Shown: piece by piece, positions 8,984-20,038 of the stretch
Layout of the letters: each line of letters starts with the position of its first letter
Position numbering within the stretch: the first letter of the stretch is position 1
Assembly: GCF_004959775.1 (NCBI RefSeq)
Contig: NZ_SJZG01000001.1
Location: 618,104-682,103, forward strand
DNA from: Agromyces sp. H66
Lineage (GTDB): Bacteria > Actinomycetota > Actinomycetes > Actinomycetales > Microbacteriaceae
Reading direction: 5' to 3'
DNA: 64,000 bases
Notes under the pieces: generated by a model
What the model was told of the DNA's origin: nothing
Database searches by the model: none
The model's input: the letters and a program-made list of their open reading frames with translations, nothing else
Made by a program: the position numbers and the translations under genes

Positions 8984-9847
8984 TCAGCGTGCCGAGAGCG
9001 CGCCGGCCGAGACCGCGGCCTCGAGAGCCTCGTTCCACCCCCGAATTGGGGAGAGGCCCGCATCGAGCCATGCTCCGTGATCGAGCACGGAGTACGCGGG
9101 CCGAGGCGCCGGCCGCACGAACGCGGAGCTGTCGGTGGGCGTGATCCGGTCGGGGTCGAGGCCGGATGCCGCGAGCACGGCCCGCGCGAACCCGTACCAG
9201 GTCGTCTCGCCCGAACTGGTGCCGTGGTAGACGCCGGCCGGGGCGTCGGCGTCGATGAGCGACACGATCGCGTGCGCGAGGTCGAGCGTCCAGGTCGGCT
9301 GGCCTCGCTGGTCGTCGACGACCGACCACGTGTCCTTCGTGGCCGCGAGCGCGAGCATGGTGCGGGCGAAGTTCGGGCCGTGCGCGCCGTACAGCCACGC
9401 GGTTCGCACGATGTAGGAGCGGTCGGGCAGGAGCTGCTCGACGAACTCCTCGCCCGCCGCCTTCGTGCGTCCGTAGGCCGAGATCGGATGCCGCGGCGCG
9501 TCCTCCGGGTACGGAGAAGTCGCTCGGCCGTCGAAGACATAGTCGGTCGACACCTGCACCAGTCGCGCACCGTGACGAGCGGCCGCGGCGGCGAGGTTGC
9601 GCGCGCCGGTCGCGTTGACGGCGAATGCGGTCGTCTCGTCGGACTCGGCCTCGTCGACCCTCGTGTACGCGGCCGCGTTGATGATGACGTCGTGGCCGGC
9701 GGCGGCCTCGAGCACGGCGGCTTCGTCGGTGACATCGAGGTCGGCACGCCCCGCCGCGGTCACCTCGCGGTCGCGGAGCGCCGAGCGCAGGTCGGTGCCG
9801 AGCATGCCCCCAGCGCCGACGACCAGGGTCCGTGCTGCGGCCGTCAC
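8984..9847 (-). CDS. rfbD: dTDP-4-dehydrorhamnose reductase
   Basis: Last step of dTDP-L-rhamnose synthesis, reducing dTDP-4-keto-L-rhamnose with NAD(P)H. The 287 residues show the Rossmann motif VVGAGGMLG near the N-terminus, NAAAYTRVDEAE, STDYVFDG, and the YGRTKAAGE catalytic Tyr-Lys pair near residue 130. The frame extends to 9904, but the GTG at 9847 overlaps the rfbB stop (GTGA) and places the Rossmann strand correctly, so it is preferred. It forms an operon with rfbB, divergent from rfbC-rfbA. Confidence 0.93.
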   Translation of the reverse strand: MTAAARTLVVGAGGMLGTDLRSALRDREVTAAGRADLDVTDEAAVLEAAAGHDVIINAAAYTRVDEAESDETTAFAVNATGARNLAAAAARHGARLVQVSTDYVFDGRATSPYPEDAPRHPISAYGRTKAAGEEFVEQLLPDRSYIVRTAWLYGAHGPNFARTMLALAATKDTWSVVDDQRGQPTWTLDLAHAIVSLIDADAPAGVYHGTSSGETTWYGFARAVLAASGLDPDRITPTDSSAFVRPAPRPAYSVLDHGAWLDAGLSPIRGWNEALEAAVSAGALSAR

Positions 9848-10836
9848 CCCAGCGCCGCCCGGGCCTTGAGCGGTTCCCACCATGAGCGGTGATCGCGGTA
9901 CCACTGCACGACGTCGGCGAGTCCCTGTTCGAAGGGGACGAGCGGCCGGTAGCCGAGCTCCGCCTCGACCTTCGAGATGTCCACGGAGTAGCGCAGGTCG
10001 TGGCCCTTGCGGTCCTCGACGTGGTCGACGTAGCTCCAGTCACGACCGGTCGCGGCGAGGAGCATCTCGGTGAGCTCGCGGTTGCTGAGTTCCGTGCCGC
10101 CGCCGATGTTGTAGATCTCGCCTGCGCGCCCGCGCGTGAAGACGGCTGCGATCCCGCGGGTGTGGTCGTCGACGTGCAGCCAGTCGCGGATGTTCGCCCC
10201 GTCGCCGTAGAGCGGCACGTGCTCGCCGTCGATCAGGTTGGTGACGAACAGCGGGATGACCTTCTCGGGGAAGTGGTACGGGCCGTAGTTGTTGGAGCAC
10301 CGTGTGATCGACACGTCGAGGCCGTGGGTGCGATGGTAGGCGCGGGCGAGCAGGTCGCTTCCGGCCTTCGACGCGGAGTACGGCGAGTTCGGCTCGAGAA
10401 TGTGATCCTCACGCCACGAACCCTCGCTGATCGAGCCGTACACCTCGTCGGTCGAGACGTGCACGAATCGGGGCACGCCGGCACGCACGGCCGCGTCGAG
10501 CAGCCGTTGCGTGCCGCCGACGTTCGTGTCGACGAAGATCGACGCATCGCGCACGGAGCGGTCGACGTGGCTCTCGGCGGCGAAGTGCACGACGCCGTCG
10601 AGACCCGGGAAGAGCTCGTCGAGCAGGGCGGAGTCGCGGATGTCGCCGTGCACGAACGTGTACCGGGGTGAGCCGGCGACCGGGGCGAGATTCTCGAGAT
10701 TGCCCGAGTAGGTCAGCGCGTCGAGCACCACGAGGTCGGCGCCTTCGAGACCCTCGTAGGTGTCCTCGAGCACCCGGCGCACGAAGTTCGAGCCGATGAA
10801 CCCGGCGCCGCCGGTCACGAGGATCTTCAAGGGCAT
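9844..10836 (-). CDS. rfbB: dTDP-glucose 4,6-dehydratase
   Basis: Converts dTDP-glucose to dTDP-4-keto-6-deoxyglucose, the second rhamnose step. The 330 residues include GGAGFIGSNF at residues 8-17, FAAESHVDRS, the STDEVYGS catalytic block with its Asp-Glu pair, YSASKAGSD with the catalytic tyrosine and lysine, and NNYGPYHFPEK, all diagnostic of RmlB. It starts with ATG about 29 nt downstream of the inferred transcription start. Its stop overlaps the start of rfbD. Confidence 0.96.
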   Translation of the reverse strand: MPLKILVTGGAGFIGSNFVRRVLEDTYEGLEGADLVVLDALTYSGNLENLAPVAGSPRYTFVHGDIRDSALLDELFPGLDGVVHFAAESHVDRSVRDASIFVDTNVGGTQRLLDAAVRAGVPRFVHVSTDEVYGSISEGSWREDHILEPNSPYSASKAGSDLLARAYHRTHGLDVSITRCSNNYGPYHFPEKVIPLFVTNLIDGEHVPLYGDGANIRDWLHVDDHTRGIAAVFTRGRAGEIYNIGGGTELSNRELTEMLLAATGRDWSYVDHVEDRKGHDLRYSVDISKVEAELGYRPLVPFEQGLADVVQWYRDHRSWWEPLKARAALG

Positions 10837-10871
10837 CGATGGTTCCGTTTCTCGAGGGGGATGCGGACGCG

Positions 10872-10898
10872 AGTCTACCGGGAGCCGATTGGTACGCT
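10872..10898. promoter_or_regulatory. Divergent promoters of the two rhamnose operons
   Basis: Minus strand TAGACT (10877-10872) would serve rfbB-rfbD with a short leader. Plus strand TACGCT (10893-10898) ends 6 nt before the rfbC ATG, giving a leaderless message. The two -10 boxes are only 15 nt apart, so the operons probably share control. Confidence 0.5.
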
Positions 10899-10904
10899 GC
10901 TCTG

Positions 10905-11510
10905 ATGCAGATCCGTGAACTCGCGATTCCCGACGCGTACGAGCTCACGCCCAGGCAGTTCGCCGACGACCGCGGGCTCTTCCTCGAGTGGTACCGCTTC
11001 GACGTGCTCGAGCAGGCGATCGGCCACTCGCTCGACCTCAAGCAGGCGAACCTCTCGGTCTCCCGCCGCGGGGTGCTGCGCGGCATCCACTTCGCGGCGA
11101 TCCCCGGCCAGGCGAAGCTCGTCACGGCCGCGGCGGGCGCGGTGCTCGACTTCGTCGTCGACATCCGGCTGGGCTCGCCCACGTTCGGCCGGTGGGACAC
11201 GGTGCTGCTCGACTCCGCCGATCGCCGGGTGGTCTACCTGGCCGAGGGCCTCGGGCACGCGTTCGTCGCCCTCACCGACGACGCCACGGTCACCTACCTC
11301 GTCAACGACGTGTTCCGGCCCGACCGGGAGTTCGGCGTGAACCCCCTCGACCCCGCGATCGGCCTCGAGATCCCGCACGAGGCAGGTGAGCCGATCCTCT
11401 CGCCGAAGGATGCCGCGGCCCCGAGCCTCGCCGAGGCCGAGCGGCTGGGCACCCTTCCCGCCTGGGATGACGCCCGCCAGCTGTACGCCTCGCTCGCGGC
11501 TGGAGCCTGA
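10905..11510 (+). CDS. rfbC: dTDP-4-dehydrorhamnose 3,5-epimerase
   Basis: 201-residue cupin enzyme catalysing the third dTDP-rhamnose step. The family block [12 protein letters not shown], with the catalytic histidine in RGIH, lies near residue 55; [12 protein letters not shown] supplies the aspartate partner, and GLGHAFVAL and YLVNDVF complete the barrel. The frame is open upstream to 10839, but ATG at 10905 starts the recognised sequence ([12 protein letters not shown]) and sits 6 nt behind a -10 box. Separated by one base from rfbA. Confidence 0.93.
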   Translation: MQIRELAIPDAYELTPRQFADDRGLFLEWYRFDVLEQAIGHSLDLKQANLSVSRRGVLRGIHFAAIPGQAKLVTAAAGAVLDFVVDIRLGSPTFGRWDTVLLDSADRRVVYLAEGLGHAFVALTDDATVTYLVNDVFRPDREFGVNPLDPAIGLEIPHEAGEPILSPKDAAAPSLAEAERLGTLPAWDDARQLYASLAAGA

Positions 11511-11511
11511 C

Positions 11512-12378
11512 ATGCGTGGAATCATCCTTGCGGGCGGCACCGGCACCCGGCTGTGGCCGATCACCAAGGGCATCTCGAAGCAGCTCATGCCCATCTTCGA
11601 CAAGCCGATGGTCTACTACCCGCTGTCGACCCTCATGATGGCGGACATCCGCGAGATCCTCGTGATCACGACGCCCGAGTACCACGACCAGTTCCGGGCG
11701 CTCCTCGGCGACGGCTCCTCGCTCGGCATCCGCCTCGAGTACGCCGTGCAGCCGTCGCCCGACGGGCTGGCGCAGGCGTTCCTCATCGGCGAGGACTTCA
11801 TCGGCGACGAGTCGGTCGCGCTGGTGCTCGGCGACAACATCTTCCACGGTGCGGGGCTCGGCACCTCCCTGCGCCGGAACACGACCATCGACGGCGCGCG
11901 GATCTTCGCGTACCACGTGAGCAACCCGGGCGACTACGGCGTCGTCGAGTTCGACCACGAGTTCCGGGCCGTCTCGATCGAGGAGAAGCCGCGGCATCCG
12001 AAGAGCAACTACGCGGTGCCCGGACTCTACTTCTACGAGAACTCGGTCGTCGAGGTCGCCAAGGGCATCCGGCCCAGCGCACGTGGCGAGCTGGAGATCA
12101 CGGCCGTGAACGAGCATTACCTCGCCGAGGGGCGGCTCCAGGTGCAGGTCCTCGACCGTGGAACCGCATGGCTCGACACCGGCACGTTCGAGTCGATGAT
12201 GCAGGCCAGCGATTACGTGCGCGTGATCGAGGAGCGACAGGGCTTCAAGATCGGATGCATCGAAGAGGTCGCCTGGCGCGCCGGCTGGATCGACGACGCC
12301 CGCCTCGCCGCGCTCGCCGCGCCGCTCGCCAAGAGCGGCTACGGCGACTACCTCACGCGGCTCATCGCCGAGCGCTGA
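11512..12378 (+). CDS. rfbA: Glucose-1-phosphate thymidylyltransferase
   Basis: First dTDP-rhamnose enzyme: Glc-1-P plus dTTP to dTDP-glucose. The 288 residues carry the nucleotidyltransferase signature [11 protein letters not shown] at residues 8-18, [29 protein letters not shown] and LGDNIF, then [14 protein letters not shown] near the C-terminus. The start ATG lies one base after the rfbC stop; the frame is open further upstream inside rfbC but without homology there. With rfbB, rfbC and rfbD the pathway is complete. Confidence 0.95.
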   Translation: MRGIILAGGTGTRLWPITKGISKQLMPIFDKPMVYYPLSTLMMADIREILVITTPEYHDQFRALLGDGSSLGIRLEYAVQPSPDGLAQAFLIGEDFIGDESVALVLGDNIFHGAGLGTSLRRNTTIDGARIFAYHVSNPGDYGVVEFDHEFRAVSIEEKPRHPKSNYAVPGLYFYENSVVEVAKGIRPSARGELEITAVNEHYLAEGRLQVQVLDRGTAWLDTGTFESMMQASDYVRVIEERQGFKIGCIEEVAWRAGWIDDARLAALAAPLAKSGYGDYLTRLIAER

Positions 12379-13647
<1,269 letters not shown>

Positions 13648-13675
13648 GTGCCGACCGATCACCGAGGACTCACAG

Positions 13676-15664
13676 ATGACTGACTCGACCACGGACGAGC
13701 ACGGGACCATCCTGCAGCGGGTGGTCTTCCCGGTGCACGGCGACCCGCAGGCGTTGCCGCTGTACCTGGATGCCGAGACGTGGAGCGGCGTCGACCGGTC
13801 GGATGAGGGCGTCGAGGTGCTCGCGCGCGCCCGCGGGCTCGACGTCGGCGACGGTGGGCGCCGGCCGCTGCGGCTCTCGTCGTACACCGGCCTCACGCTC
13901 CTCGACGGGCGTCGCGGGCTCACCGTGCCCGGGGGCCGGTCGATCTCGCTGGCGACCTATTTCAGCGCGTTCCCGGCGAGCTACTGGAACACCTGGACGA
14001 CGCTCGACGGCGTCGTGCTGCGCGTGTCGACCCGCGGCCCGGGACGCGTGATCGTCTTCCGGTCCAACGCTCGCGGCGTCGTGCAGCAGGTCGACGGCGT
14101 GGAGGTGTCGGGCGAGGCGACGACCGAGTTCGAGTTGCCGTTCTCGTCGTTCATCGACGGCGGCTGGCTCTGGTTCGACCTCGTCGCCGGCGACGATCCG
14201 TTCTCCCTCGTCGAGGCGGACTGGCTCGCCCCGCGTGGCGCGGCGCCCCGCGTGCCAGGCACGGCCACCGTGTCGATCACGACCCTGAACCGCGGCGACT
14301 ACTGCACCCGGCTCCTTCGGGAGATCGGCGACGACGCCGCCGCGGTCGCCCTGCTCGACCGCGTGCTCGTCGTCGACCAGGGCTCCGAGCGGATCGTCGA
14401 GAACGCGGGCTTCGCCGCGGCCGAGCAGAGCCTCGGCGGGCGCCTGCAGGTCATCGAGCAGGCGAACCTCGGCGGCTCGGGCGGCTTCTCCCGCGGCATG
14501 CTCGAGACGGTCCGCGACGGACGCTCGGACTACATCCTGCTGCTCGACGACGACGTCGAGATCGAGCCCGAGAGCGTTCGCCGTGCGGTCACCTTCGCCA
14601 ACTACTGCAACCGCCCGACCATCGTCGGCGGCCACATGCTCGACATGTACGACAAGTCGAAGCTGCACGCGTATGCCGAGGGAATCCGCTGGAGCCCGTT
14701 CATGTGGGGCCCGTTCACGCCCGACCGGCATGACTTCACCGACTCGAACCTGCGCCAGACGAAGTGGATGCACCGACGGTTCGACGTCGACTACAACGGA
14801 TGGTGGATGTCGCTCATCCCCGTCGAGACGATCCGCACGATCGGCCTCTCGTTGCCGGTGTTCATCAAGTGGGACGACGCGGAGTACTCGCTCCGTGCCC
14901 GCGAGCACGGGTACGCGACGGTGAGCCTTCCGGGCGCGGCGGTATGGCACGTCTCGTGGGTCGACAAGGACGACTCGCACGACTGGCAGGCGTTCTTCCA
15001 CGCCCGCAACCGTCTCGTCGCGGCACTGCTGCACTCACCCATGAAGCGCGGGGGCAAGCTCTGGCGTGCCAACCTCGCGAGCGACGTCAAGAACCTGCTC
15101 ACGATGGACTACTACACGGTCGCCATGAAGCACGAGGCCATCCGCAGCGTGTTCGACGGTCCCGAGCAGCTCCACACCGACATGGTCGACCGGCTCGCAC
15201 GGGTCCGCGCGCTCGGTGCGGACTTCACCGAGGCGAAGGTCATGCGCGTCGCCGAGGACCTGCCCAGGTTCCCGGCGCGCGAGATCCGCAGCGTGGCGAC
15301 CGGGATGGTCGACCCCGGGCCCACGGGCGTCGCCTTCGTGCGGTGGATGCTCCGCACGATATGGCGGCACGCCGTGCGCCAGCCGGTCGGGACGGATGCG
15401 CCGCGCGCGCACCTCTCCTACCAGGACGCCCGCTGGTTCCAGGTGCCCGAGCACGACAGCCTGCTCATCACGAATGCCGAGGGCTCGGGCGTCACCTGGC
15501 ATGTGCGCGACCGGCGCCGGTTCCGGCGCATGCTCATCGATTCGATCCGGCTGAACCTGCGCTACCGTCGGCAGTGGGATGCACTCCGTCGCCGGTACCG
15601 CGCGGCGCTGCCCGACATCACGTCGCTCGAGACCTGGGCGCGGTCGCTCGGACGGGACGAGTGA
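13676..15664 (+). CDS. glfT2: Galactofuranosyltransferase GlfT2
   Basis: 662 residues, close to the 637 of the mycobacterial enzyme. An N-terminal beta-sandwich domain (about 1-200) leads to a GT-A domain with LNRGDYC, the metal-binding LLLDDDVEIEP near residue 290 (DDD), KWDDAEYSLRA near 399 and VWHVSW near 424, then a helical C-terminal domain. In mycobacteria the family polymerises galactofuran by alternating beta-1,5 and beta-1,6 additions from UDP-Galf. The next gene starts inside its stop codon (GTGA). A separate initiating GlfT1 is not obvious; another glycosyltransferase of the locus may prime. Confidence 0.93.
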   Translation: MTDSTTDEHGTILQRVVFPVHGDPQALPLYLDAETWSGVDRSDEGVEVLARARGLDVGDGGRRPLRLSSYTGLTLLDGRRGLTVPGGRSISLATYFSAFPASYWNTWTTLDGVVLRVSTRGPGRVIVFRSNARGVVQQVDGVEVSGEATTEFELPFSSFIDGGWLWFDLVAGDDPFSLVEADWLAPRGAAPRVPGTATVSITTLNRGDYCTRLLREIGDDAAAVALLDRVLVVDQGSERIVENAGFAAAEQSLGGRLQVIEQANLGGSGGFSRGMLETVRDGRSDYILLLDDDVEIEPESVRRAVTFANYCNRPTIVGGHMLDMYDKSKLHAYAEGIRWSPFMWGPFTPDRHDFTDSNLRQTKWMHRRFDVDYNGWWMSLIPVETIRTIGLSLPVFIKWDDAEYSLRAREHGYATVSLPGAAVWHVSWVDKDDSHDWQAFFHARNRLVAALLHSPMKRGGKLWRANLASDVKNLLTMDYYTVAMKHEAIRSVFDGPEQLHTDMVDRLARVRALGADFTEAKVMRVAEDLPRFPAREIRSVATGMVDPGPTGVAFVRWMLRTIWRHAVRQPVGTDAPRAHLSYQDARWFQVPEHDSLLITNAEGSGVTWHVRDRRRFRRMLIDSIRLNLRYRRQWDALRRRYRAALPDITSLETWARSLGRDE

Positions 15665-17631
15665 CCGGCTGGGAGGCCGCGCTGCCGGCGGCGTTGGCAG
15701 CACTCGCGCTGCTCGTCGTTCCCGGCGCCGCCGTCTCCGTCGCGTTCGGGTTGCGCGGCGTCATGCTCGTGGGCGTCGTCCCGCTCGCATCCGTGTCGGT
15801 GATCGGCCTTGCGACGCTCGCCAATCACGTGCTGCCGTTCCAGTGGGGCGTGATCCCGGTGGTCGTCGCGACGCTCGTGCTCACGGCACTCGTGGTCGCG
15901 GTTCGGTGGCTGCTCCGCACGCGCTGGCAGACCACGCTCGTCCCGGTCGGTCGCGCCGGGGCCTGGATCGCCGGGGCCGCGATCCTCGTCGCGTTCACGC
16001 TCATCGCGGTCCGGTTCGCGGCCATCTTCGGCGCGCCCGATCACATCTCGCAGACGTTCGACAACGTGTTCCACCTGAATGCGGTGCGATACATCATGGA
16101 CGTCGGCGATGCGTCGCCGCTGCGCCTCGGCAGCCTCACCTACGACCTCGACGGCGTGCCGTCGTTCTACCCGGGCACGTGGCATGCGCTCGTGGCGGTC
16201 GTCGCCGAGCTGTCCGCGGCATCCGTGCCGGTGGCCGTGAACGCCACGAACATCGTCATCGGCGGCCTCGTCTGGCCGGCCGGAGCCGTGCTCCTTTCTC
16301 GGGTCGCGTTCGGGCCGCGCGTCTTCCCGGTGCTCGCGACCGGCGTCCTCGCCGCCGCGTTCGGGGCGTTCCCGTACCTCATGATCCAGTTCGGCGTGCT
16401 GTACCCGAACCTGCTCTCGATCGCGCTGCTGCCGGGTGCGCTCGCGGCGGCGGCGCTCGCCGCGGGCCTGGGCACCGAGTCCGAGCTCGGCGCGGTGCCG
16501 CGATGGATGCTCCTCGTCGTGGTCATCCCGGGTCTCGCACTCGCGCATCCGAGCACGCTCGTCGCATTCGTCGGCTTCGCCGTGCCGATCGCGCTGGTGG
16601 GGCTCTTCCGGCACGTGCGTGCGCTCAGGGCCGAGCACGCGCCGCGCTCCCGATACTGGCGAGCCGCGGCCCTGGCCACGCTCGGGTTCGTCGCCGGCGC
16701 GGCGCTGTTCCTCGTCGCGCGGCCGCCGAGGGGCGCCGCGTTCTGGGGCCCGTGGGCAGATCCCCTCGCCGGTGCCTGGGCCGCCCTCACCTCGAGTCCC
16801 ATGAACACGGCCGTCGACTGGTCGATCGTGGTGCTGACGGCGCTGGGCATCGTCGGCATCATCGTGACCCGTCGCAACCTCTGGCTGCTCGGGATGTTCG
16901 CGATCGGCCTCATCCTGTACGTCCTCGCGGTGAGCGCGCCGTCGGGACTCTTCCGGTACCTGATGGTCGGCACCTGGTACAACGACACCAATCGACTCGC
17001 GGCGCTCCTGCCCGTCGTCGCGCTGCCGGTGGCGGTCGCGGGCGGCGTGTGGCTGCTCGACCTGATCCGCACCGCCCTCACACGCCTCGGGCCGTCGAGC
17101 CCCGAGCGGCGCCGCGTAGCTTCCGTCGCGGCCGTCGCGGCCGTCCTGCTGGTCGTCATCGGCGTCCTCACCCAGACGGGACCGCAACTCGACCAGCGCA
17201 CCCGGTGGGCCCAGCGGCTCTACGTGCTCGCCCCCGACTCGCCGCTGCTGTCGAGCGACGAGGCCGCGCTGCTCGACCGCGTCGACGACGTGGTACCCGA
17301 GGATGTCGTCGTCGCCGGCAGCCCGTGGACCGGAGCCTCGCTCGTGTACGCGATCTCCGATCGTCGGCCGCTGCTCCCCGCGATCTTCGGCGACCGTCGA
17401 GGCCCGACGGTCGTGCTCATGGAGTCCCTGCGCGATGCGGGCGACGATCCCGAGGTGTGCGATGCCCTGCGCGAGGCGAACGTCGGCTTCGTACTCGACT
17501 TCGGCGCGCGCGAGGTGCACCCCGGCGAGCATCCGATCGCGGGCTTCGCCGACCTCGAGGCATCCGACGCCGTGCGACTGGTCGACCAGGAGGGCGAAGC
17601 GCGCCTCTACGAGGTGACCGCATGCCGATAG
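15661..17631 (+). CDS. DUF6541-type polytopic membrane protein, possible GT-C enzyme
   Basis: 656 residues with about twelve to fourteen hydrophobic helices and a C-terminal extracytoplasmic region of about 170 residues. The first large loop (near residues 120-180) has TFDNVFHLNAVRYIMDVG and PSFYPGTWHALV; acidic first loops like this are seen in GT-C glycosyltransferases that use lipid-phosphate sugars. It resembles DUF6541 proteins, often found beside galactofuran genes in actinobacteria; the name is from memory. The GTG start overlaps the glfT2 stop. Likely role: adding a sugar to, or exporting, the galactofuran chain on the outer face. Function unproven. Confidence 0.75.
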   Translation: MTGWEAALPAALAALALLVVPGAAVSVAFGLRGVMLVGVVPLASVSVIGLATLANHVLPFQWGVIPVVVATLVLTALVVAVRWLLRTRWQTTLVPVGRAGAWIAGAAILVAFTLIAVRFAAIFGAPDHISQTFDNVFHLNAVRYIMDVGDASPLRLGSLTYDLDGVPSFYPGTWHALVAVVAELSAASVPVAVNATNIVIGGLVWPAGAVLLSRVAFGPRVFPVLATGVLAAAFGAFPYLMIQFGVLYPNLLSIALLPGALAAAALAAGLGTESELGAVPRWMLLVVVIPGLALAHPSTLVAFVGFAVPIALVGLFRHVRALRAEHAPRSRYWRAAALATLGFVAGAALFLVARPPRGAAFWGPWADPLAGAWAALTSSPMNTAVDWSIVVLTALGIVGIIVTRRNLWLLGMFAIGLILYVLAVSAPSGLFRYLMVGTWYNDTNRLAALLPVVALPVAVAGGVWLLDLIRTALTRLGPSSPERRRVASVAAVAAVLLVVIGVLTQTGPQLDQRTRWAQRLYVLAPDSPLLSSDEAALLDRVDDVVPEDVVVAGSPWTGASLVYAISDRRPLLPAIFGDRRGPTVVLMESLRDAGDDPEVCDALREANVGFVLDFGAREVHPGEHPIAGFADLEASDAVRLVDQEGEARLYEVTACR

Positions 17632-18890
17632 GCGGTCGTCGTCGCACCGGGGGAGTCACGTCGATCCTGGTGGCGACCGCCGTCGCCGGCGGCTCGGGAT
17701 ACCTCGCCACCGCGATCGTCGGCGCGACCCGCCCTCCGACCGACTACGCCGCGTTCGGCGTGTTCTGGGCGACCATCTACCTCGTGATCGCGGTGCTCTC
17801 GGGCATCCAGCAGGAGGTGACCCGCGCGACGGCGCCGGTGGAGCCGGGCACGCAGGCCAGGAGTCACCTCGCGTTCCGCTTCGGGGCGGCCACCGCACTC
17901 GTGACCGCCGTGGCGCTCGCGGCCGGCGCCGTGTTCTGGGCCGCTCCGGTGTTCGGCGCCGACGGCGCGGACCTCGTGCCGCCCATCGTGCTGGGCGCCG
18001 CCGGATACGTCGTCGTCGCCGTGATCAGCGGCACGCTCTCGGGGCTCCGCGCGTGGACGGCCGTCGCGTTCATGATCGGCGTCGACGGGGTGCTCCGCCT
18101 CGCCGCGATCCTCACGGTGCTCGCGGTGGGCGGCGACGTGGTCGCGCTCGCGTGGGCGATCGCCGTGCCGTTCCCGCTCACCCCGCTCGTGCTGTGGTGG
18201 TTCTTCCGGCGGGCGGTCGTCGGCCGCTCGACCCTCGACGTCGGGGCGAAGACCCTCGTCTGGAACTCCGCCCGCACCGTCGCGGCCTCGGTCGCCATCG
18301 GTGCCCTCGTCAGCGGGTACCCGTTGCTGCTCAAGCTCGCGCGTCCCGACGCTCCCGACGCGGAGCTCGGCTCGGTGATCTTCGCCGTCAATCTCGTGCG
18401 CGCCCCGCTCGTCATCGTCGTGCTGGCGCTGCAGGGTTACCTCGTCGTCGCGTTCCGCACCGCGGGGCCGCGTTCGTGGCGGCTGTTCGGCCGGATCGCC
18501 GCCGCACTCGCCGGGGCGACCGTGGTGCTGGCCGCGGCGGCCGGCCTGGCCGGGCCGCCGATCCTCGAGGCCTGGTGGCCCGAGTACGTGCTGAGCGACT
18601 GGTTCCTCGCCGCGCTCGTGGCGAGCTCGGGGCTGCTCGGGCTGTTGTGCGTGAGCGGTCCGCTCGTGCTCGCGCGCGCCGAGCACGGCATCTACACGAC
18701 CGGTTGGGTCGTCGCGGCGCTGACGACGCTCGCCTGCCTCATCGCCGTGCCCGGCGGTCTGGCCATGGCGATGATCGTGTCGTTGGTCGCCGGGCCGGTG
18801 GTCGGCGTCGCCGCGCATCTCGCCGGGCTCGCCGTGCGGCGTCGGCAGGCGAGGGCAGCGGATGCCGCGGAGGCCGACACGCAGCCCTAG
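17622..18890 (+). CDS. Polysaccharide flippase-like membrane protein (second copy)
   Basis: 422 residues and about twelve transmembrane helices with few charged loops, resembling oligosaccharide flippases of the MOP superfamily: TSILVATAVAGGSGYLATAI at the start, then PTDYAAFGVFWATIYLV. The ATG at 17622 overlaps the end of the DUF6541 gene by 10 nt, so glf, glfT2, DUF6541 and this gene form one operon, and galactofuran intermediates are its likely cargo. Its stop codon overlaps that of the convergent DUF2304 gene by 3 nt. Sequence is unlike the flippase at 7605-8885. Confidence 0.78.
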   Translation: MPIGGRRRTGGVTSILVATAVAGGSGYLATAIVGATRPPTDYAAFGVFWATIYLVIAVLSGIQQEVTRATAPVEPGTQARSHLAFRFGAATALVTAVALAAGAVFWAAPVFGADGADLVPPIVLGAAGYVVVAVISGTLSGLRAWTAVAFMIGVDGVLRLAAILTVLAVGGDVVALAWAIAVPFPLTPLVLWWFFRRAVVGRSTLDVGAKTLVWNSARTVAASVAIGALVSGYPLLLKLARPDAPDAELGSVIFAVNLVRAPLVIVVLALQGYLVVAFRTAGPRSWRLFGRIAAALAGATVVLAAAAGLAGPPILEAWWPEYVLSDWFLAALVASSGLLGLLCVSGPLVLARAEHGIYTTGWVVAALTTLACLIAVPGGLAMAMIVSLVAGPVVGVAAHLAGLAVRRRQARAADAAEADTQP

Positions 18891-19288
18891 TCGGTCTTGG
18901 GCCGATCGGGCCGCGCCGACGGCTCCTCGGTCTGCTCGAGGCGCCGCTCCAGGGACTCGACGCGCAGGCGCAGCAGCGACAGTTCCTCGGCGAGCGTCTG
19001 CGACTCGGCCTCGAGGGTCGTGAGTTCGGAGCTGTGCTGGAGGCCGACGAGGAAGAGCACGGCCGCACTCAGGAAGAAGACGAGGTTGGTCGGCACCTCG
19101 ACGCCGATGAGCTGGGCCGCCCACCCCAGCAGCTGCGGGAAGATGCCGACGACGAGTGCGATGATGCCCGCGGCCAGCCACCACACGGCGTGCCGTTCGC
19201 GGAGGCGGCGTTGACGCAGCATCTCGATCACGACGATCAGCACGAAGAGCGCGGCGACGATGCCGAGGATGTAGGTCGCGAGGCTCAT
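18887..19288 (-). CDS. DUF2304 small membrane protein
   Basis: 133 residues: three hydrophobic helices (starting LATYILGIVAALFVLIVVI), then a cytoplasmic coiled coil (about 85-120) rich in Leu, Glu and Arg. DUF2304 proteins are regularly encoded directly after a DPM-type GT2 and are thought to be its membrane partner. Here its ATG overlaps the glycosyltransferase stop (ATGA), as expected for a coupled pair. It ends with a four-base convergent overlap with the flippase gene. Confidence 0.88.
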   Translation of the reverse strand: MSLATYILGIVAALFVLIVVIEMLRQRRLRERHAVWWLAAGIIALVVGIFPQLLGWAAQLIGVEVPTNLVFFLSAAVLFLVGLQHSSELTTLEAESQTLAEELSLLRLRVESLERRLEQTEEPSARPDRPKTD

Positions 19289-20025
19289 GGGGCCGTCACC
19301 ATCGATTCGTGCAGGGGGACGGGCGGCCGCATGAGGGCGAAGAGCAGGGCGATCATCGCGCGCCCCAGGTACGCCGCGGCCTTGAACGGGTCGTGCGACG
19401 GCGTGCCGCCCGCGCGCGGGCGCATCGCCACGGGGATCTGGCGCACGCGGCATCCGGCCCGCACCGCGATCACGAGGGACTCGATGGTGTCGCCGAGGTA
19501 TTCCGACGGGTAGTGGTCGGCGAAGAGCCGAACGGCGCGCGGTCCGCTCGCGCGGAACCCCGAGGTAGTGTCGGTGAGCGTCGTTCCCGAGAGCCGGCTG
19601 AGGATGGAGCTCAGCATCCGCATCGCCCACCGACGCGGGCCCTTCACGGTGTAGTCGCCCTCGCCCGCGAACCGCGCGCCGAGCACGATGTCGGCCTCGC
19701 CGAGCGCCTCGACGAGCGCGGCGACGCCGGCCGGGTCGTGCTGGCCGTCGGCGTCGACCTGCACCACGTTGTCGTAGCCGTGCTCGATGGCGTAGTTGAA
19801 CCCGAGCCGCATGGCGCCGCCGACCCCGACGTTGAACGGAAGGCGGGCGACGCGCGCGCCGGCCGCCCGGGCCTCGGCAGCCGTGGCATCCGTCGATCCG
19901 TCGTCGACGACCAGGCACGCGGCAGCGGGGACCTTCGCGAGCACCTCGCGGACCACCGCGCCCACCGAGGCCTCCTCGTTGAGCGCGGGCATCACGACGA
20001 GCGTGCGAGCGAGCTCCGAGGTCAT
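19285..20025 (-). CDS. Glycosyltransferase family 2, dolichol/polyprenyl-phosphate sugar synthase type
   Basis: 246 residues. GT-A signatures: VVMPALNEEASVGAVV at the N-terminus, VVDDGSTDAT, and the VQVDADGQHDP metal site near residue 95; TSGFRASG near 165 matches polyprenyl-phosphate mannose or glucose synthases. It likely charges decaprenyl or undecaprenyl phosphate with a hexose for GT-C enzymes outside the membrane. ATG at 20025 is chosen because TAGGAT (20038-20033) lies 7 nt upstream; the frame extends further up but without homology. Partner of the DUF2304 gene. Confidence 0.88.
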   Translation of the reverse strand: MTSELARTLVVMPALNEEASVGAVVREVLAKVPAAACLVVDDGSTDATAAEARAAGARVARLPFNVGVGGAMRLGFNYAIEHGYDNVVQVDADGQHDPAGVAALVEALGEADIVLGARFAGEGDYTVKGPRRWAMRMLSSILSRLSGTTLTDTTSGFRASGPRAVRLFADHYPSEYLGDTIESLVIAVRAGCRVRQIPVAMRPRAGGTPSHDPFKAAAYLGRAMIALLFALMRPPVPLHESMVTAP

Positions 20026-20032
20026 GGCACCC

Positions 20033-20038
20033 ATCCTA
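20033..20038 (-). promoter_or_regulatory. -10 box of the GT2-DUF2304 operon
   Basis: TAGGAT on the minus strand, 7 nt before the ATG at 20025. Fits the leaderless pattern of this window. Confidence 0.42.
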